Assembly (NCBI RefSeq): GCF_052857255.1
Contig: NC_135498.1
Location: forward strand, 114,693,634-114,757,633
Reading direction: 5' to 3'
Length of the DNA stretch: 64,000 bases
Source of the DNA: Amblyomma americanum
Lineage: Eukaryota > Arthropoda > Arachnida > Ixodida > Ixodidae
Made by a program: the position numbers and the translations under genes. Below, piece after piece: positions 23,761-35,834 of the stretch. Under the pieces are notes generated by a model that worked only from the letters and a program-made list of their open reading frames with translations, was not told where the DNA came from and made no database searches. Position 1 is the stretch's first letter. Every line of letters starts with the position of its first letter.

Positions 23761-24715
23761 CGGAGGTCGCTACCATCGCTTCCTTTACGTTTGCACCGGC
23801 GTCTTGCCGGCGTTACAATGGATCCTGTTCCCGAACCCGACGACGAAATTCTCGCAAAAACTCCGGCCTGCATTTCAGCGACCTCAACCCCACAGAGCGT
23901 GCGACACTTTTGAGGGAGTATGGTTAGGTTAGGCGCCGGCGGGTCGTTTCCCCCTTATTCAGTGAGCAGCCGTTGATAAATAAATGTATTAACCCCAGTG
24001 TGGGGAGTCGCGAGGGGTCAGGACAAGGTCGGCGCGTCGCGCCCATTGGAGGCTGGCCGAGACTTTGGGGCCAATGCATTGTGATTCCTTGGACGGTGAT
24101 GCTTTACGGTGCAGCAGGTGGCGTCGAGGAGGTTTCCCACGGTTGCAAGGGCCAGGTTATTTATTTATTTTTTGCCACCAGAAACGAATGGGTGCTCAAG
24201 AACGCTCGCGTATAAAGTTGGTGGCTTGAAAGTAACGCCGACGCACGACGCTTGAACGGGTTCCGCGCATTTCCGGAGGTACAGGGTCCACTGAATCGGG
24301 CTCTCTCGCCCACTTGCATGTACCTTCAAATGTGTGCTGTCAATGAATTAAATGAGCCGGGAGCTAGAATAGAACAGCTCCGCCCAACTGCCGAAGCTAT
24401 TGAACGGAGCCGCAGAGAAAATAGTTGGAGTAAGGCGGTGTCGCTGTCTCTGCAGTTTCAAAATCTCTTTTTTTCTGAACTGCCTTGTATCTTGTCTCCG
24501 GTCCCTATTAATCGACTTTCGTTAAGTAGTTTGAAGTTGACTATAATAGCTGGGAACGTTTCTCCGGGCGAGCGTACGAAGACACAAGTACTCTTTATAC
24601 TGCTAACTGCCTTGTACGATCACCGATCATCGTGCCATCATAGTTTTGCACCGACCGTGGCAATCATCTGACCAGCCTTTAAACGCTCCTTCAAATGTTA
24701 ACTAGCACTTGAAGC
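23761..24715. other. GC-rich region, no gene recognised
   Basis: Contains an ORF of 139 codons (24252-24671) and smaller ones, without recognisable domains. It may include the remainder of a larger element starting at 23551. Confidence 0.35.
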
Positions 24716-24765
24716 GGCACTTGGAGTTCAAGTAGAACTTTTTGCTGGGCTAGTTGGTGCATGTT

Positions 24766-25942
24766 ACTAAGAAAAGAAGCGCCAACAGAGAAAAGACGTC
24801 GAAAGTGACACGGGCAAGCGCTTATTGACAACTGATTTTTTATTCAGGGAAACACGCAATATATAGGCGAACAATACCGGTAATAATCAGAGGCGGTGAA
24901 CGTCACATGGTGTATAGGGCGATAAAAGCGATAAAAGGCTTGTATGGTTAATATGTAAAAACGATAAAAAAGAGCAATGACACGTGGTGTACAGGCCACA
25001 TGAAAAGGAAAGTATAAAAGGTTTTTTAAAAACAAGCATGAATTTCAGTTTTTTAGGCATGCGCAGATGCCAGCTTTTTACACATGTTCCAAATTCAACC
25101 GCGGCCTTCTAGGAAAGCCAGTTCACTTTCATAGAGCAATTTTGACGGGTCACTTACGCATTCCAATCCCTTTCGTTTGAAGAAAAACGCCTCTTTTAAC
25201 TCGCGAGCTGAGCTGTCTCGGCTTCTGTCTAAAACAACAGTATCTTCTAAGCGAGGCATGCACTTACATTTTTTACAATGAATCGGAAGATTAGATCCAG
25301 TGCCCTTGTCAAGTAATCGGTCATGTTCCATGAAACGCTCGTTCAGACACCTTCCTGTTTGGCCAATGTAATCCTTGCCGCATCTGAGCGGGATCTGGTA
25401 AACCACGCCTTCCTTGCATCCGAAAAAAATTGGAGCATGCTTGGTTCCACAAGTTTGCTTTTTTGGTTTTTGGTTATTAATCCGAGGACACTAGGAAGCC
25501 AACTTACAAGGGGCGGAAAAACTACAGGGAGCTTGAACTTATTCGCCGCCTTCTTTAAGTTATGTGCCACATGGTGCAAATACGCGACGACTTTACTAGA
25601 AGGCCGCGGTTGAATTTGGAACATGTGTAAAAAGCTGGCATCTTCGCACGCCTAAAAAACTGAAATTCATGTTTGTTTTTAAAAAACCTTTTATACTTTC
25701 CTTTTCATGTGGCCTGTACACCACGTGTCATTGCTCTTTTTTATCGTGTTTACATATTCACCATGCAAGTCTTTTATCGCTTTTATGGCCCTATACACCA
25801 TGTGAAGTTCACTGCCTCTGATTATCACCGGTACTGTTCGCCTATATATTGCATGTTTCCCTGAATAAAAAATCAGTTGTCAGTAAGCGCTTGTCCGTGT
25901 CACTTCCTACGTCTTTTCTCTGTTGGCGCTACTTTTCTTAGT
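24766..25942 (-). mobile_element. Foldback Penelope-like element (short)
   Basis: Two 347-bp arms, 24766-25112 and 25596-25942, are near-perfect inverted repeats. The loop encodes the C-terminal part of a PLE protein on the minus strand. A 13-bp direct repeat GGCACTTGGAGTT (24716-24728; 25943-25955) is a candidate target-site duplication. One side has an extra 37 bp (24729-24765) with the motif CTGGGCTAGTTGGT that also terminates the larger PLE in this window. Inverted terminal blocks and an asymmetric short extension are known features of Penelope-like elements. Confidence 0.85.
25095..25624 (-). pseudogene. PLE GIY-YIG endonuclease and linker, 5'-truncated
   Basis: The linker HNLKKAANKFKLPVV (ORF 25343-25624) is followed, after a frame change, by the ORF 25095-25406 with GVVYQIPLRCGKDYIGQTGR. 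In this the GIY and YIG signature halves and the following Arg/Glu-rich helix (CLNERFMEH) are recognisable. The reverse transcriptase portion is absent. In intact PLEs this domain nicks target DNA for retrotransposition. Here it is a dead fragment. Confidence 0.88.
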
Positions 25943-25955
25943 GGCACTTGGAGTT

Positions 25956-26180
25956 TCTGGGCTGTTCGGCGCTTCTAATTCGAGGCGCGTCAAAAACAAA
26001 ACCACCGGGCACACGAAGCTCATAGACGCGAAGCGCCATAAAAATTCGAAATTCTCCTGGCCGCCTGTGGCACCGCCAAGCATCCGTTTTCCCTACTCCC
26101 AACATTCAGGTTGTCTTTTGTCTGTCTTCCTTGTGTGATAAAAGTGAACTATCGGTTTCAAAACAAAACTTATTTTAATT
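25956..26180. other. Spacer, nothing recognised
   Basis: Short region between the PLE and the duplicated LINE segment. An ORF at 25923-26138 is unremarkable. Confidence 0.4.
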
Positions 26181-28980
26181 TTTGAACCGCGCAACCTTCT
26201 TTGTCAGCCTCAGAGATTTCTGAACGTCGCCGTTATTTTGTTCGCATAAAATTATAAATCTAATTTTGCCGAATTATTTCCCATCGCCATGCATCAGACT
26301 CACCAAATATGAAAAGTTCAGCGCTATAGTTATGAATAGACTGTCAGGGGAGGGGGCGGAACGAAGTGAGCTGCCCTTCCAAAATAACTATTACGCGACA
26401 GCGTACACAGCTCGTTGGGTGGAAAAGCCGTCGGCGTGCTAATAGTCGGCACCGCATGTCGAAAATTATCGGGAGCTGCGCAAAGAAAACCGTATCATGA
26501 TAATTTTTGGTTCTTATGAATGATGATTGGTGTGTGATAGGTGATGACGGAGTAATGAAATCATTACAATTTATTAATCTATTTATTGAAATAAAGAAAT
26601 GAATAATTTGGAAAAATGGGGTTTAAAAGTGTCAAACTGCTCAGAAGGGAAAGGCTAACCCACTACGCTATTGCGTCATACCATCAAGGCGGAGCTTAAG
26701 TGTACTCTCCAATTTTTATTGATCGTTATAGTGAATACAATGAATACGCACGAAGTTGTCTCCACGGCCATCTAAATAATCTTTGCGTGCCTATTCGAAA
26801 GTTAGACACTCCACTAACACCGAAACGCTCCACTTTTTCACTCTATCGCCCACTCAGTGTATAGAGTACTATACCGCTGGGCACTGATTATAGCATGACG
26901 TCGCGATGTTTTTGAATTTTATGACCTCCCCTAGACTCACTTTTTTCTCTTTTAGTTCTACGGTTGCTCTTTCGTGCCAGCCTGGTTGAATGAACATGCG
27001 ATTTGGTTCGATTCGTAGCGCTTGAACACAAGGGTTTTAATGTGAATGTAGGGTAGACGGACCCGAGCCTGCCCCATTGTCAAAGTTTGCTGGACAAATT
27101 GCTGTACATGCCGCCGAAGAGAGTGCGACGCTCAGGCTCAAAAGACTATTTATACAGTTTCTTCTTTTCATATTCTCATTTTCTTTACTGTTCTGTGGCG
27201 AGGACTTATGGGAAGAGCAAAATGGGTAATGGTACCGGCGCTGTTTCCATCTCTCCAGAGCTGTCTTCATGTTTTTTGTAAGCTGCATGGAATTCACAGT
27301 TTTATTTTCTTACTTTCTGACCACCCTAAATACAGCAAAAACATAGGGGGACCTTTAGAGCAAGCAATATTGCCATTTTATTTGCTTAACTGGGATCACA
27401 CATCTTAATGTCGCATTTTGTTGCACATGTAACCTCCTGAGAAAATAACTCTACCCTAATTAACCTGGGAGAAAACTCCTATATTTTACATAACGTAAGA
27501 ACAATAGCCAGTCGTAATCACTTAGCACTACGTTAATCTAAGATACCATGATGATTGAGCTGCACAGTTCTGAAAAATATATCGTGCAGCATTTCGTGTC
27601 TTTCCATCCACTTCCTCATTAACCAAGATTAACATTGCAATTTTATCTTCCCATTGTGATCAACTTTAGTATGCACTCTGCAGGACACCTGGCGGGTCGT
27701 AGCAGATAAATACCAAGTTAATCTCACATTTAAAGGTCAGAGGGTCCTAAGTATGAAATTGTCGCATTTTGCCATATTATTTGCTTTCCAAAAAGCTGAC
27801 AGAACGCCAGTATTCCATCTGAGCAGAAAGTCGGTCAAGTCGTTAATATTCACAACAGCGGCAATATCAATGTTCTGTCTAACTATAAAGCTATTGTGTT
27901 AGCAAGTAACTTAATTGGCACTAACCGGCATGGGTTTAGAGAAGGCGACTATAACAAATCACTGACTGAATAAACTTATATTTTTTTACTATGGGATCAC
28001 TGTGGTGAGCTGGATTTTGTATTTTAGACTTATCTAAGGCATTCAGTCACATCTCCTATTGTAAGCTTCTCTATAAATTGTCCAGTCGTATAATTGTCTA
28101 TTGCTCACGCCGTTACTAACAAGTATCTATAGTTAGCCAGACTTCCTACTTGACACCGGTAGCTACTGCCGTGGTTCAAGATAGAGATCTGGCTCCAATT
28201 CCCTTTTTCCTTTTCATCAGTAACATCAGGCGTAATGCCAACGCTACTGCTGTTTGAATGTTTCCTTGCGTGAGTGTCTGTTATGGTAATTGTAGAGGCT
28301 CTGAGATCAACATGCTCTGCACTAAATCTAAGAAATCTAAGGTAGTTAGCGCCGAAAGACGAAGTACAACGGAGGAGACACAGCATGGTTAACAAGTACC
28401 TGTTAATTGTGCTCTGTCTCCTCCGTTGTCGTTTGTCTCTGTTTTTTGCGCTTAATTCTTTACGTTAAGTGCAGAGCATGTTGATCTCAGGGGCTCTACT
28501 TTTATCATAACAGACACGGCCATATGCAAACATTCAAACTTGTTAATCGGCTCATGTGTCTCCTGCGTTGTCCTTTTTTGAGCTAATTTCTTTACATGAC
28601 GCAAAATCAACTAGCCCGACAGCACGCTCTACACACTATGCTTGTGCAGCTATAAGCCTGATGTGAGATGTGAAAGATTGTTCTCAACGCAAACAAGACA
28701 ACCTGCATGACCGTAGCTGGGAAAAAGGAGGCTGTGCTATTTCACGCTTAACTCCGTAACATCAACTTACAGAAGGTGATGAATTTAAATATATTTGCTT
28801 ATCTATTTCTGCGGACCGAAAAGAGAAGAAATATGCCTCACATGTTACAAGAAAAACTCTCTCCATGCTGTACTTCTTGAAAACGCCTACTAGGAAACAA
28901 AACTCTTCACATAAAAGTTATTAAATTAAAACATAAGATATTTTCAATTATTTCGTATAGTTTTTAAATATCACGGATGT
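26180..28980 (+). pseudogene. Old CR1-like LINE, copy 1 of a paralogous pair
   Basis: This segment aligns in the same order and orientation with 56825-59190. RT pieces are legible: CILDLSKAFSHISYCKLL (about 28015-28075, first catalytic Asp region) and FFLFISNI (about 28200). A segment from about 28690 resembles the palm-to-thumb NANKTTCMTV motif. The 5' half (26180-27900) has no recognisable protein and probably represents UTR, ORF1 and endonuclease decay. A tRNA-like block is shared near 26850 and 57190. Divergence is high, indicating an old insertion. Confidence 0.65.
28245..28540. repeat. Inverted duplication inside LINE copy 1
   Basis: 28245-28385 and 28408-28540 are imperfect reverse complements (both include TGCAGAGCATGTTGATCTCAG or its complement, and the GGAGGAGACA block). 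The spacer is about 22 bp. It has no counterpart in LINE copy 2 at 58.7 kb, so it arose after the copies separated. Twin-priming inversion or local duplication could explain it. Confidence 0.75.
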
Positions 28981-29616
28981 AAAACTCTAAATTGCAGTTT
29001 CTGCATATATAATGATGTAATAATGACCTCTTCATGCGTCGGAACTTGTTGGGGCGCAACTGTTTGCCTTGAGTTCGTTTTTAATTTTTGTACTTTCATA
29101 GGCACTTCTCTTGTCTTCATTTTTCCTCTGTTCAGAATTATTGTCACCGTGTTTTCATTTTAAATTGACATAATCTGCCGTTAACTGCTTTACTGCCATT
29201 TTAATAAGAAGTGGGCGGAGTGTGAGATCAGCATAGCATCATCAGGACTGTTAAAATAGCAGTTGTCCGCTGCCTGAACTATAGGATGAAACGCCAACAG
29301 CTATCCTTGGATTCCAAAGCAGCGCAGTACACGCCTTCACAACGTTTGAAGAGATCTAGGTTTAGAGAACGCGTGGTTTCTCGATCTTCGCAGGAGGCAC
29401 GCCAGAACGACCAGCTAAGCTGTCGAGAAAGACGTACGCGCGAGCCCAGAAAACTATAGACTGACGTTGTAGCCTTTTGCGAAGATTCGGCGCTGTTATC
29501 AGGCTCTGCAGTAACTCGATGGATTCTGAGACGCAACGAGCAGTGATCCCAGCTCAAATCATGCACACCTGTGAGAAGAATGGCGTTTCCAGAATGATGC
29601 AGGTAAATGAAAACCA
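28981..29616. other. No gene recognised
   Basis: AT-rich to about 29210, then moderately GC-rich. ORFs are of chance length. Confidence 0.4.
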
Positions 29617-30818
29617 GGGGTGGTTAGAGAGAGAGAATAAGCATTCAATCGTAAAAAGAAGACCAGAGGGATTGTGGGTGGTGTCCTCAGTCCTAGAATA
29701 CTGTGGCTTCCACCGACGCTTTGGCGATGGCGACTAGCGCCTCCTGGTCTTCCAGGGTGCCACTAGCCAGCGTCACCACCCACTGCCCCAAAGCCAGTTG
29801 TGCGGCTTTAAGTGGTTCGGTTTATCTGAGCATGTCCATGTAATGTGCCTGAATGTGGGAATTTCGCCACACCAAGGCCATGTATCTGCGTATAATGTTG
29901 CGTGAATGCGGTGTAGGTGGTGAAGATTGGGGAAAGTAAGGGCTTGGATGCGTCTTAGGTGGTAGGAGTCCTCGGGGGAAGTTTCTTATGTGGCGGGTGG
30001 TAAAGACGCTTATTTAGGCGGAGGGTTTCTAGGGCGGTTGAAAAATTGGATGAGAGGGGGTAGAGAGTAGAGTGAGTGTGCCCCGCTCGGTTGGTGTCAT
30101 GTCGAGCTAGGGCATGTCCCCTAATATTGCCGTCGAGACCTGCATGTCCTGGGACCCAGGTGATGATGTGATCATACTGGAGATGGCTGCCCAGTACGCG
30201 GAGAGCCGTGCGCGGGACACGTCCACTCGTATAGGTTCTACAGGCGGCTTAGGAGTCTGCAAAAATGTGGGTGCCGAGCTGTTGTTCCTCATTTTGATGG
30301 TGATGGCAATTACAATGGCTTCTGCGGCCGCCGGATCCTGTGCCATGAAAGACGCTCCAAGAGAAGGTATGTTGGCGTGATTGACAGCAGCGCAAGCATA
30401 TCTGTGGGGCTGTGCATAGGAAGCCGCATCCACATATATAGCCAAGGGGTCTTGGCCGTATTGCCTACGCAGGCTGCGAAGACGGGCCTGATGGTGAGAG
30501 ACCTGTGACTCATGGTTAATATGGTGAGAGATAGGGTAATGTAAATAAGTGAGCAGACAGCATTTAGAAGAACTCCGGTCAGTGCCATGGTCCTGGTGTC
30601 TTGCGGGTCACCTATTCTTGAAAAGATGGCCCTACCTGCCGAGGTGGTGAGGAGATGAGTCTGTTGGGAGTTCAGAATAGCCTCCTGGATTTCCGAAAAT
30701 GTGTTGTGAACCCCAAGTGCAAGCTGTATAGTGGTAGATATACACATGGGAAGGCCCAGAGTTGTTTTAAAAATTTTACGGATAATAATATCGATCCTAC
30801 TGTCGGTTGTGCAATCAA
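29617..30818 (-). pseudogene. I-like LINE 3' half with RNase H domain, 5'-truncated
   Basis: Minus strand, in order: the end of RT (IIRKIFKTTLGLP then LALGVHNTFSEIQEAI, about 30820-30660), then an RNase H start AIYVDAASYAQPHRYACAA with the first catalytic Asp (about 30440). AAAEAIVIAI carries the catalytic Glu (about 30325), and GN-rich RNase H end motifs follow in shifted frames. A C-terminal ALVAIAKASVEATVF-type tail has its stop near 29695. The 3' end is an AGAGAG tract at about 29630, like the end of the larger I-like LINE at 40900. Stops and frame changes show it is dead. Confidence 0.8.
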
Positions 30819-30880
30819 GGCAACAGGGCTTAAACTCATATGGCTCATCTGTTTGTCTTCTATGTGCAGATCGTCACCAG
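30818..30880 (+). repeat. Second copy of a CR1-like LINE 5' end
   Basis: About 50 bp (GGCAACAGGGCTTA...CTATGTGCAG) match the start of the LINE at 31110-31165, including its ATGGCTCATYTGTTTGT start-codon region. It is an abrupt fragment wedged between the minus-strand LINE and the larger LINE. Confidence 0.6.
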
Positions 30881-31051
30881 CCTGCTGCTGATACCAGCAG
30901 GACAACAAGAGTCAAACCGGCCGTTCGTGATTCACCACGCACATGTGCTACAAAACTCTAGCTATTTGGCGCTTCCTATCCTGGAACATGCGGACGAGAA
31001 CCTATGATCGTCTACTTACAGCGGAAGTGAATTCTTCAAGCCGTTCATCGC

Positions 31052-34000
31052 CGCGCCACCCCCCTTCCTGAGGATAGAAACTGCCAACGCGCCGCCGCAT
31101 TCCAAAGGGCACGGCAGCAGGGCTTACACGCAGATGGCTCATTTGTTTGTATTCTACGTGCAGGTAAGAAGTCGTTTTGAAAAATGCTTTTGCTCTAACG
31201 AACGCGGTCTTGTCGTGCTGCCATGCCCTGCGGTTCTTCTGGATGCTTTGTATGAGATAACGTACCTTGAAAAGTTGCTATTGCTTGCCGGTGATGTCGA
31301 GCAAATCCCTAGCCCGGGATGTCGGAGCTTTCAGAACAGCTAAAACAAATCACTGCCGACATAACGTCCATAAAAGAAGAACGACTGATGTCGATCGAAG
31401 AAAAGCTAAAACGTCTAACATGCCTTGAAAATAATATTTGAGTCTCCACTAAACAAGTCGCTAGCCTACAAAAACATACATCATCCCTGGAATTAAGAAA
31501 AGACAGCCTAGAAAATCGATCCAGAAAATCGAACCTCATCGTGTATGGTATGTCAAAAGAAGAAGAAAAGGTCGTTAAGGATACTTTAAAGTTAGATGAG
31601 GTAGCAGTTGAACGAATCCATCGACTAGGCAAACCAGAGGTAAAAAAACAAGGCCAATAATTCTAAAGCTGTCAGATTTCCGAGAGAAAACAAAAATTTT
31701 GCGAAGGTGTCACAAACTGAAGGCGAGTCACTACGTCAGCAGTGCAGATTTTTTACTCCCTGTTCGAGACATTAGGTGGATGCTATGGGAATATGGGAAA
31801 CCGAAGAAGGAATCTGTTGATAAAGTGGCTTTGGTTTATGACAAACTAAAGATCAACAATCGCCTTTATTTTTGGGATGAAGAAAGAAGTGCTGGGTTTC
31901 CCATAGTCCCAACTTCTGACGAACCAAGAAACCAGGACACCGAAATGCGCAACTTACATCCACGCCGCCCTCGGTGTCCAAAATAACCTTCGTTAATGTT
32001 AACGCTCGCAGTATTGTTAACAAGCTTGACTCCCTCGAATCAATAACATTAAATTTTGAGCCAGAATTTATCGCCAGGACCTAAACCTGGCTAACCAAAG
32101 ACGTCAAAAACTTTGAAATAACTCCCCCAAACTACGTTATTATTCGCAAATATCGGCCAACATGAGGCGGAGGCGTTGCTTTGTGGACAAAAAAGAAAGA
32201 AATGCCGCTCATTATTTTGCCTGACGTAGAAGGAGTTGAAGCAGTTTTTTTTTAAACTTTGCCTTGTAGATACTACCATCACTGTGAGATGCGTTCATCG
32301 CTGTCCTTCTTCCGGTCTGATAACAATGCAATAATTGTACGCGTATATGCAGCAGCATGTGAAGGGAAACAAGGTGATATTACTCGGCTACTTCAATCTA
32401 CCTGACATTAACTGGCACACACTACATCATCGATCACCTTGCGCAGATGTTCTTTTTGATATCATGCTTTCTTTCGATCTAACCCAGAACCTACCCGTAT
32501 ACAAAGATCTAGCTCAAACATTTTAGACCTAGTATTTCTTAGTAATCATTTGCCTATAAATGAGGCAAAATTCGAAGTGTCAGCCGACCTGTAAAACCAC
32601 AAGCTGGTCTTTTGTGCTGTCCCATATAATTGTTCTCTGCCCTCTTCACGATCATCAATAATGTATAAAGATTACAGCAGACCCGATGATACAAGCATTA
32701 TTGATAAACTCTCTCTCGAACACTCATCCTTCCATAAACTCGCACTTGATAAAAACACACATAGAATCACTGTGGAACAAATTTAAAACAGTTGTGTCAT
32801 ACTCTGTCACTAACTACGTACCTGTGAAAACTAAAGGGACCCATAAACATAACCCCTAGATATCTCGAACCGTAATCCACGCCAAAAGAAATGTTCGACG
32901 ACTCTGAAAGAGCCAGAAAGACCATTCGTCACCATCAGTTCAAAAACTTATTTCCGCTGTTGATGATTCGAAACTAAAAATAAAGAGGGCCAAGACATTA
33001 TTTTACAGAAACACTTCCTAAATTTCTAAAAAATTCGCAAAAATTTTGGCGTTATATAAACCCTAAAAAACAAGGTGAAAGACAGGCATCGCCGGAGGAT
33101 AACATAAATGAAGCAACTACTCTGAAAAACTATTTCTGCTCCATCTTCACAACGGATAACGGAGAGCTACCAGGAATGAACTCTAGCGCAGGCGTGACAA
33201 TTGCACCACTAATGATAACTAAACCAGAAGTGTTAAACCTTTTTACTATATCTGGACACTAAGAACGCAGCAGGGCCTGATAACATCTCTAACATATTCC
33301 TACATAGATATGCCGTGTGGATAGCAAAATTCTTAGTAATACTTTTTAACAAATCATTCTCCACTTGCACACTCCTAGGCGTTGGAAAACCGCCAAGATA
33401 ACACTGATACACAAATTAGGAATTAAATCTGACCCTTCGAACTTCAGACCTATATCACTAACGAGCACAGTATGCAAGTTATTAGAACATATTGTTTTAA
33501 AACACATAAACGCTTATCTTCAAGTAAACGACATTTTAGCCCCGTACAGCACGGCTTTTGAAATGGCCCTTCTACTATTACTCAACTAATTGAATTAACA
33601 CATGGCATATCCACGAGCATTGATTACCAGAAACAAATTGACCTCAAGTTTTTAGACTTCTTGAAAGCATTCGATCGCGTTTCTCATACTAAACTTATTG
33701 CAAAACCTCAACTTATTTTAGGAACTGGCCCTATTCTAAACTGGATTAAATACTATCTTAGTAATCACATGCAATCTGTTGAAATTAACGATGAGAAATC
33801 AGCGACAACTAAAGTTACATCGGCAGTACCTGAAGGAAGTGTCCTAGCACCAGTACTGTTTCTAATATTTATAAATGACCTACCAGCTTGTGTTTCACAG
33901 AATATTAAACTTTTCGCAGATGACTCTGTCCTTTACAAGGAAATTAACTCTATAACCATATAGCTTTAAATAACGCCTTAACAGCAGTGTCCCAGTGGTG

Positions 34001-34698
34001 TCAGGAGTGGCAGATGGACATAAATTTAAATAAATCTGTTATCCTATCTATAATAAAGGAAAAAACACGCATCGGCTTTTCAGTACACGCTTAATAATAT
34101 TCATCTTGCATTTGTCCTTGAGCGTAAGTACCTTGGTGTGACAATAATTTCTGATTTCAGATGGGATTCGCACGTTAGCATCATCACATCTAATGCACTA
34201 AAACAAGTCTTCTTCATTAACAGATGCCTTAAGCTAGCACCCTCTGAAACAAAATTACTAGCATATAAAACTACTGCCAGACCCATTCTACAGTATGCCA
34301 ACGACGTTTGGGTTCTTTTTACTAACAAGCTCATTAAAAAATATGAAGGAGTACAGATAAAGGCACTAAGGTGTGTATATAATGAACCCTCCCTTACAGA
34401 CTCACCAACACAATTACTAAAACGTGCAGAACACCTAACCCTAGAGAACCGGGCAAAACTTGCAAGACTTAAAATTATGTATGAGCTTATACACAACCAA
34501 CTTAAAGTGCTCGCTACAAAATACAAAACGACCACAAAAAACTAGATCGACCCGCCACGACCTCACATACAAATTAAACGAGCTTCCATTCCGTACTGAC
34601 ATTTTCAAATACTCGTTTTTTCCTCGACCTACATGAGAATGAAACAGTCTAAACACAGATATTACTAGCAGCTCATCATTAGATGCGTTAGTGGCCTG
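31052..34698 (+). pseudogene. Nearly full-length CR1-like LINE (ORF1 + endonuclease-RT), broken
   Basis: Order on the plus strand: an N-terminal frame from 31134 ending in LLLLAGDVEQIPSP (31275-31316), a decayed 2A-like motif. ORF1 follows, with a coiled-coil-like stretch, SRKSNLIVYGM and ERIHRLGKP (about 31330-31640), and a C-terminal ORF1 domain (31699-31986). An AP-like endonuclease then begins near FVNVNARSIVNKLDSLE (about 31990) with GGVALWTKK. The RT includes WKTAKITLIHK and FRPISLTS (33365 on), domain A FLKAFDRVSHTKL, PEGSVLAPVLFLIFINDL and FADDSVLY (about 33915). The YLGV region, YKTTARPILQYANDVW (34270) and the C-terminus come last. Many frameshifts and stops interrupt it. ORF2 of such elements primes cDNA synthesis at nicked DNA; this copy cannot. 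Confidence 0.88.
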
Positions 34699-35515
34699 AG
34701 TATTTATTTATTGATTTATTCATCATACCCCTAAAGGCCCTCCTTCGAGGATATTGCATTGGGGGGGGGGGGGGGGGGCGGTCGGTGTAAAAACATGTCA
34801 AAGAACAGCATTAACGCGCAAAGGAACAACAAACAGGCTAGGTATAACATACAAAAAATAATTAAGCGCCAGAGAATAAAAAAGTAGGCGATAAAAACAA
34901 AATAATACAAATTATAGGTTTAAAAAAAGACTAGGCATAACGGAGATGTAAAGTACTACAGTGTACATATTAGGCACGAAAAGAGCAGAAGTAATCACAA
35001 AAGTACAGCAAATGGAAAGAAGAAAACATTCAGAACTTTCGAACCCTACAAACATTTCAAGTGCCAAAGTCGCTGTGGATGAGAGCAAGAAATGTGAAGG
35101 CGTTAGTTTCAATGGCTATGTGCGCTGGTAAACTGTTCCACTCAATGATGGTGCGTGGTATGAATGACTTTGCAAATGCAGATGAATGATACGAGATGCG
35201 TTTAACTTTGTGCGGATGGTCGAGCCGCGGAAAAAAGGCTGATGGTGATTGGAAAAAATCGTGGTGAAGCGAAGGATGATGATACAGTTTGTGGAAAAGT
35301 GCTAGTCGTAATCGTTTACGGCTGTAAGATGTCTTATTTTTCGGCGCGGTTCTTTAAGGCAGTGACGCTGGTAGTGTGCGAGTAGTCTGAAAAAATAAAA
35401 CCGCAGCACGGTTCTGAAAGGACTCAATGTTAGCTTAGAGATAGGCTTGATCAGGATCCCAGATGGCTGACGCATATTCAATCTTCGGACGAATGAGTGT
35501 TCACAAATTATCACC
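34699..35515 (-). pseudogene. CR1-like LINE 3' fragment, minus strand
   Basis: The 3' tail (ATAAAT repeats on the minus strand, 34699-34720) abuts the end of the plus-strand LINE, so the two lie tail to tail. Reading minus, the order is IEYASAIWDP (about 35480), NRAA, SYHSSAFAKSFIPRT, then IIEWNSLPAHIAIETNAFTF (about 35155-35090), the usual ORF2 C-terminus. A poly-C tract (poly-G on +, 34761-34778) lies in its 3' UTR. It is truncated and frameshifted. Confidence 0.82.
34761..34778. repeat. Poly-G run (18 bp)
   Basis: Eighteen consecutive G on the plus strand, poly-C in the sense of the minus-strand LINE 3' UTR. Length may vary and is prone to sequencing error. Confidence 0.9.
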
Positions 35516-35519
35516 TGTT

Positions 35520-35832
35520 TGTTTGCTAGTAGTTATTCTCATTTTTCGCACTTTCCTACTCTATAGTGTTTATTTTAACTGTTTTGTTAGTGTCTAGACA
35601 GAAGTTACAGCACTAACTGCAGCCGATTTCTTTTTTTTTTGGTATGCTTGTCACCGTGTTTGCAGTCTATTATTTGTACCTCGACTTGAATTCTCTAACC
35701 GATTTTGTAACTATGTTTACCATACGTTATTATTCAAGTTGTTTTACTTACCAATATGTGCACTACACCTGGTTGTATAATTCACAGCCCTTCCTGTTAC
35801 AGTCCCTGATGGGACTTACAGTATCAAATAAA
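35520..35832 (+). repeat. Probable CR1-like LINE 3' UTR
   Basis: Non-coding stretch ending CCTGATGGGACTTACAGTATC then AAATAAAAAAAAA, in the style of LINE 3' ends elsewhere in the window (for example CCTCAGGGTATTGTAATAAATAA at 7258). No coding part remains. Confidence 0.5.
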
Positions 35833-35834
35833 AA

